From assembly GCA_021775195.1 (NCBI GenBank), contig JAJFIG010000234.1, positions 1-6,897 of the forward strand: a stretch of 6,897 nucleotides of DNA. The letters run 5' to 3'. The translations under genes were made by a program, and so were the position numbers. The first letter of the stretch is position 1, and every line of letters starts with the position of its first letter. Under the pieces are notes generated by a model. The model did not search any database. It was not told the origin of the DNA and saw nothing but the letters and a program-made list of their open reading frames with translations. Source of the DNA: Rhodospirillales bacterium (GTDB taxonomy: Bacteria > Pseudomonadota > Alphaproteobacteria > Rhodospirillales > 2-02-FULL-58-16). Shown here one piece after another: positions 5,965 through 6,897 of the stretch.

Positions 5965-6774
5965 GCACACCGGCGGCGGCAGGGCCTCGACCTTTTCCAG
6001 GCTCAGGTTGACCTTGAACGACCCGAAGTCGAGCACCATGGCATCGGCGACGCCGTTGTCGAGCTGCACAACCTGGACCTCGTATTCGGGCACCGAAACC
6101 ATACTGTCGACCGGATAAAAGGCGAGGCGCACGCTCCACCCCGGGCGTTCCGCCAGGGGTCCGAGATCCTTGGATTGGCGCTCGCCGGGGGCCACACGGG
6201 GACCGATGAAGGCGACCACCTGGCGGGGACCCTTGCCGTCGTTGCCGTCGAAGATGATGCGGGTCGCCTGGCGCGCGCCGGCCATGGCCTGGTCCACCAG
6301 CCAATCCAGGTGGCCGACGGGGAACATGGTTCCGGGCGGCAGGGTATGGGTCTTGTCGGTGGGCCGCGAATAGGTTACCGCACCGCCCTTGCCCGCGCCC
6401 TCGAGGGTACCCCGGCCCTTGAAGGTCTCGCTGTTCCGGCCCAATTTGTTGCGGGCGGCGAAGCTGTAGGAATTGCCGTCCCTCGATTCCCAGCCCGTGA
6501 ACCGGGTCACCTGCTTGATCGTCGTCCGGCTGGTGTCCATTTCCGTCGACATCTCGTGGCCCAGGATCCAGCCCTCGCAAGTCTTTTCCAGAGACATTCG
6601 GGTGACTCCGCGGACATCGACGATGTGGCCGCTTTCGGCCGCCGCCAGCTTGAGCGAATAATAGGCCCGGTGGGAAACCAGGTCGGCGGCCGCCAGGGGG
6701 CCGGAAGCGAAACCCGCCGCCAGCAGGCCCAGGGCCACGCCGAGGCGGATACCGCGAAGTGTATTGAATTCCAT
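5962..6774 (-). CDS. eipB: EipB-family (DUF1849) periplasmic cell-envelope protein
   Basis: The 270-residue product has a signal peptide with a hydrophobic core at about 11-28 and probable cleavage after LAAA (residue 30). The mature protein begins DLVSHRAYYSLKLA, followed by KTCEGWILGHEM (64-75), the characteristic opening of the DUF1849/EipB beta-sheet protein. The only two cysteines are C66 in TCEGW and the very last residue, C270 in LPPPVC; known EipB has a disulfide between an equivalent early and C-terminal cysteine. In Brucella EipB is needed for envelope integrity; the molecular role is still poorly defined. The ATG at 6774 is chosen because AAGAAAGG (6781-6788) lies exactly 6 nt upstream; an ATG at 6807 adds 11 residues before the signal peptide. 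The stop codon sits in the palindrome shared with the isomerase gene. It is unrelated to the transport locus. The gene symbol follows the family and is not proof of orthology. Confidence 0.9.
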   Translation of the reverse strand: MEFNTLRGIRLGVALGLLAAGFASGPLAAADLVSHRAYYSLKLAAAESGHIVDVRGVTRMSLEKTCEGWILGHEMSTEMDTSRTTIKQVTRFTGWESRDGNSYSFAARNKLGRNSETFKGRGTLEGAGKGGAVTYSRPTDKTHTLPPGTMFPVGHLDWLVDQAMAGARQATRIIFDGNDGKGPRQVVAFIGPRVAPGERQSKDLGPLAERPGWSVRLAFYPVDSMVSVPEYEVQVVQLDNGVADAMVLDFGSFKVNLSLEKVEALPPPVC

Positions 6775-6850
6775 GCCGGACCTTTCTTGCCAACCGGCCC
6801 TCACCATAGGGATGGCGGCGGCGAGAGCAAGCCGTTCGCGGGGCCCGGGC

Positions 6851-6897
6851 TCAGGCCGTGCCGCGCAAGGCCGCCACCTCGGCTTCGAGCTCGGCGA
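6851..6897 (-). CDS. C-terminal end of an unidentified gene (partial)
   Basis: The minus strand enters the window in an open frame and ends at TGA (6851-6853), giving the last residues AELEAEVAALRGTA. The alternation of Glu, Ala and Leu suggests the end of an amphipathic helix or coiled coil, but the family cannot be recognised from 15 residues. The 76-bp gap to the eipB-like gene, in the same orientation, shows only that gene's ribosome binding site and no clear terminator, so the two may be co-transcribed. The frame is supported only by composition and the stop, so this is a tentative call. Confidence 0.4.
   Translation of the reverse strand, partial: AELEAEVAALRGTA

Noticed and set aside
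5714..6793. A 359-residue minus-strand frame overlapping the eipB-like gene and the end of the isomerase gene
   Set aside because: Its Gly/Pro/Arg-rich composition is typical of an out-of-frame translation of GC-rich DNA; the overlapping frame has a signal peptide, family motifs and a well-placed ribosome binding site.
1..6897. A new defence, mobile or RNA-based system
   Set aside because: Every long stretch is covered by a recognisable transport, catabolic, regulatory or envelope gene, and no array, recombinase, reverse transcriptase, toxin pair or structured non-coding region was seen.

Overview
This window looks like a piece of a GC-rich alphaproteobacterial chromosome. The strongest taxonomic hint is the EipB-family (DUF1849) periplasmic protein at the right end, a family known mainly from Alphaproteobacteria. 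GC-biased third positions and a dispersed-type palindrome between convergent genes fit that placement. The exact genus cannot be read from the sequence.

Layout: (1) 1-752, minus strand: the N-terminal 250 residues of a sarcosine-oxidase-like (DAO fold) FAD-dependent amine oxidoreductase that runs off the left edge. (2) 874-1689, plus: a HutC-subfamily GntR regulator, divergent from the oxidoreductase. (3) 1686-2441: the ATPase subunit of a polar amino acid-type ABC importer, overlapping the regulator by ATGA. (4) 2594-3388: the periplasmic solute-binding protein. (5) 3483-4166 and 4177-4845: two His/Glu/Gln-type permeases. (6) 4891-5919: a TIM-barrel protein of the sugar phosphate isomerase/epimerase (AP endonuclease 2) superfamily. 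(7) 5962-6774, minus: the EipB-family envelope protein, unrelated to the transport locus. (8) 6851-6897, minus: the last residues of a gene that cannot be identified. No rRNA, tRNA, CRISPR array or insertion sequence is visible, and no gene-free stretch exceeds about 150 bases.

How it works together: genes 1-6 read as one inducible uptake and catabolism locus for an amine or amino-acid-like compound. The importer brings it in, the flavoprotein probably oxidises a C-N bond, and the TIM-barrel enzyme may process a sugar-like or hydroxy-acid part. The substrate is unknown; an Amadori compound, opine or N-alkyl amino acid is a speculation from gene content only.

Regulation is the most informative part. 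Four copies of a 14-bp palindrome, consensus TTGGTMTATACCAA, occur as two pairs: one pair (23-24 bp apart) brackets the regulator's start codon in the divergent promoter region, and the other lies just upstream of the binding-protein gene. This matches the GGTNTANACC-type operators of HutC-subfamily repressors and makes the local GntR protein the likely autoregulated controller. A strong intrinsic terminator lies between the binding-protein gene and the first permease gene, which would favour excess binding protein. The 3' border of the locus is a 48-bp palindrome that supplies the TAG stop codons of both convergent genes.

I see no clear evidence of a wholly new system. The locus is a recognisable type of transport/catabolic cluster with an unassigned substrate.
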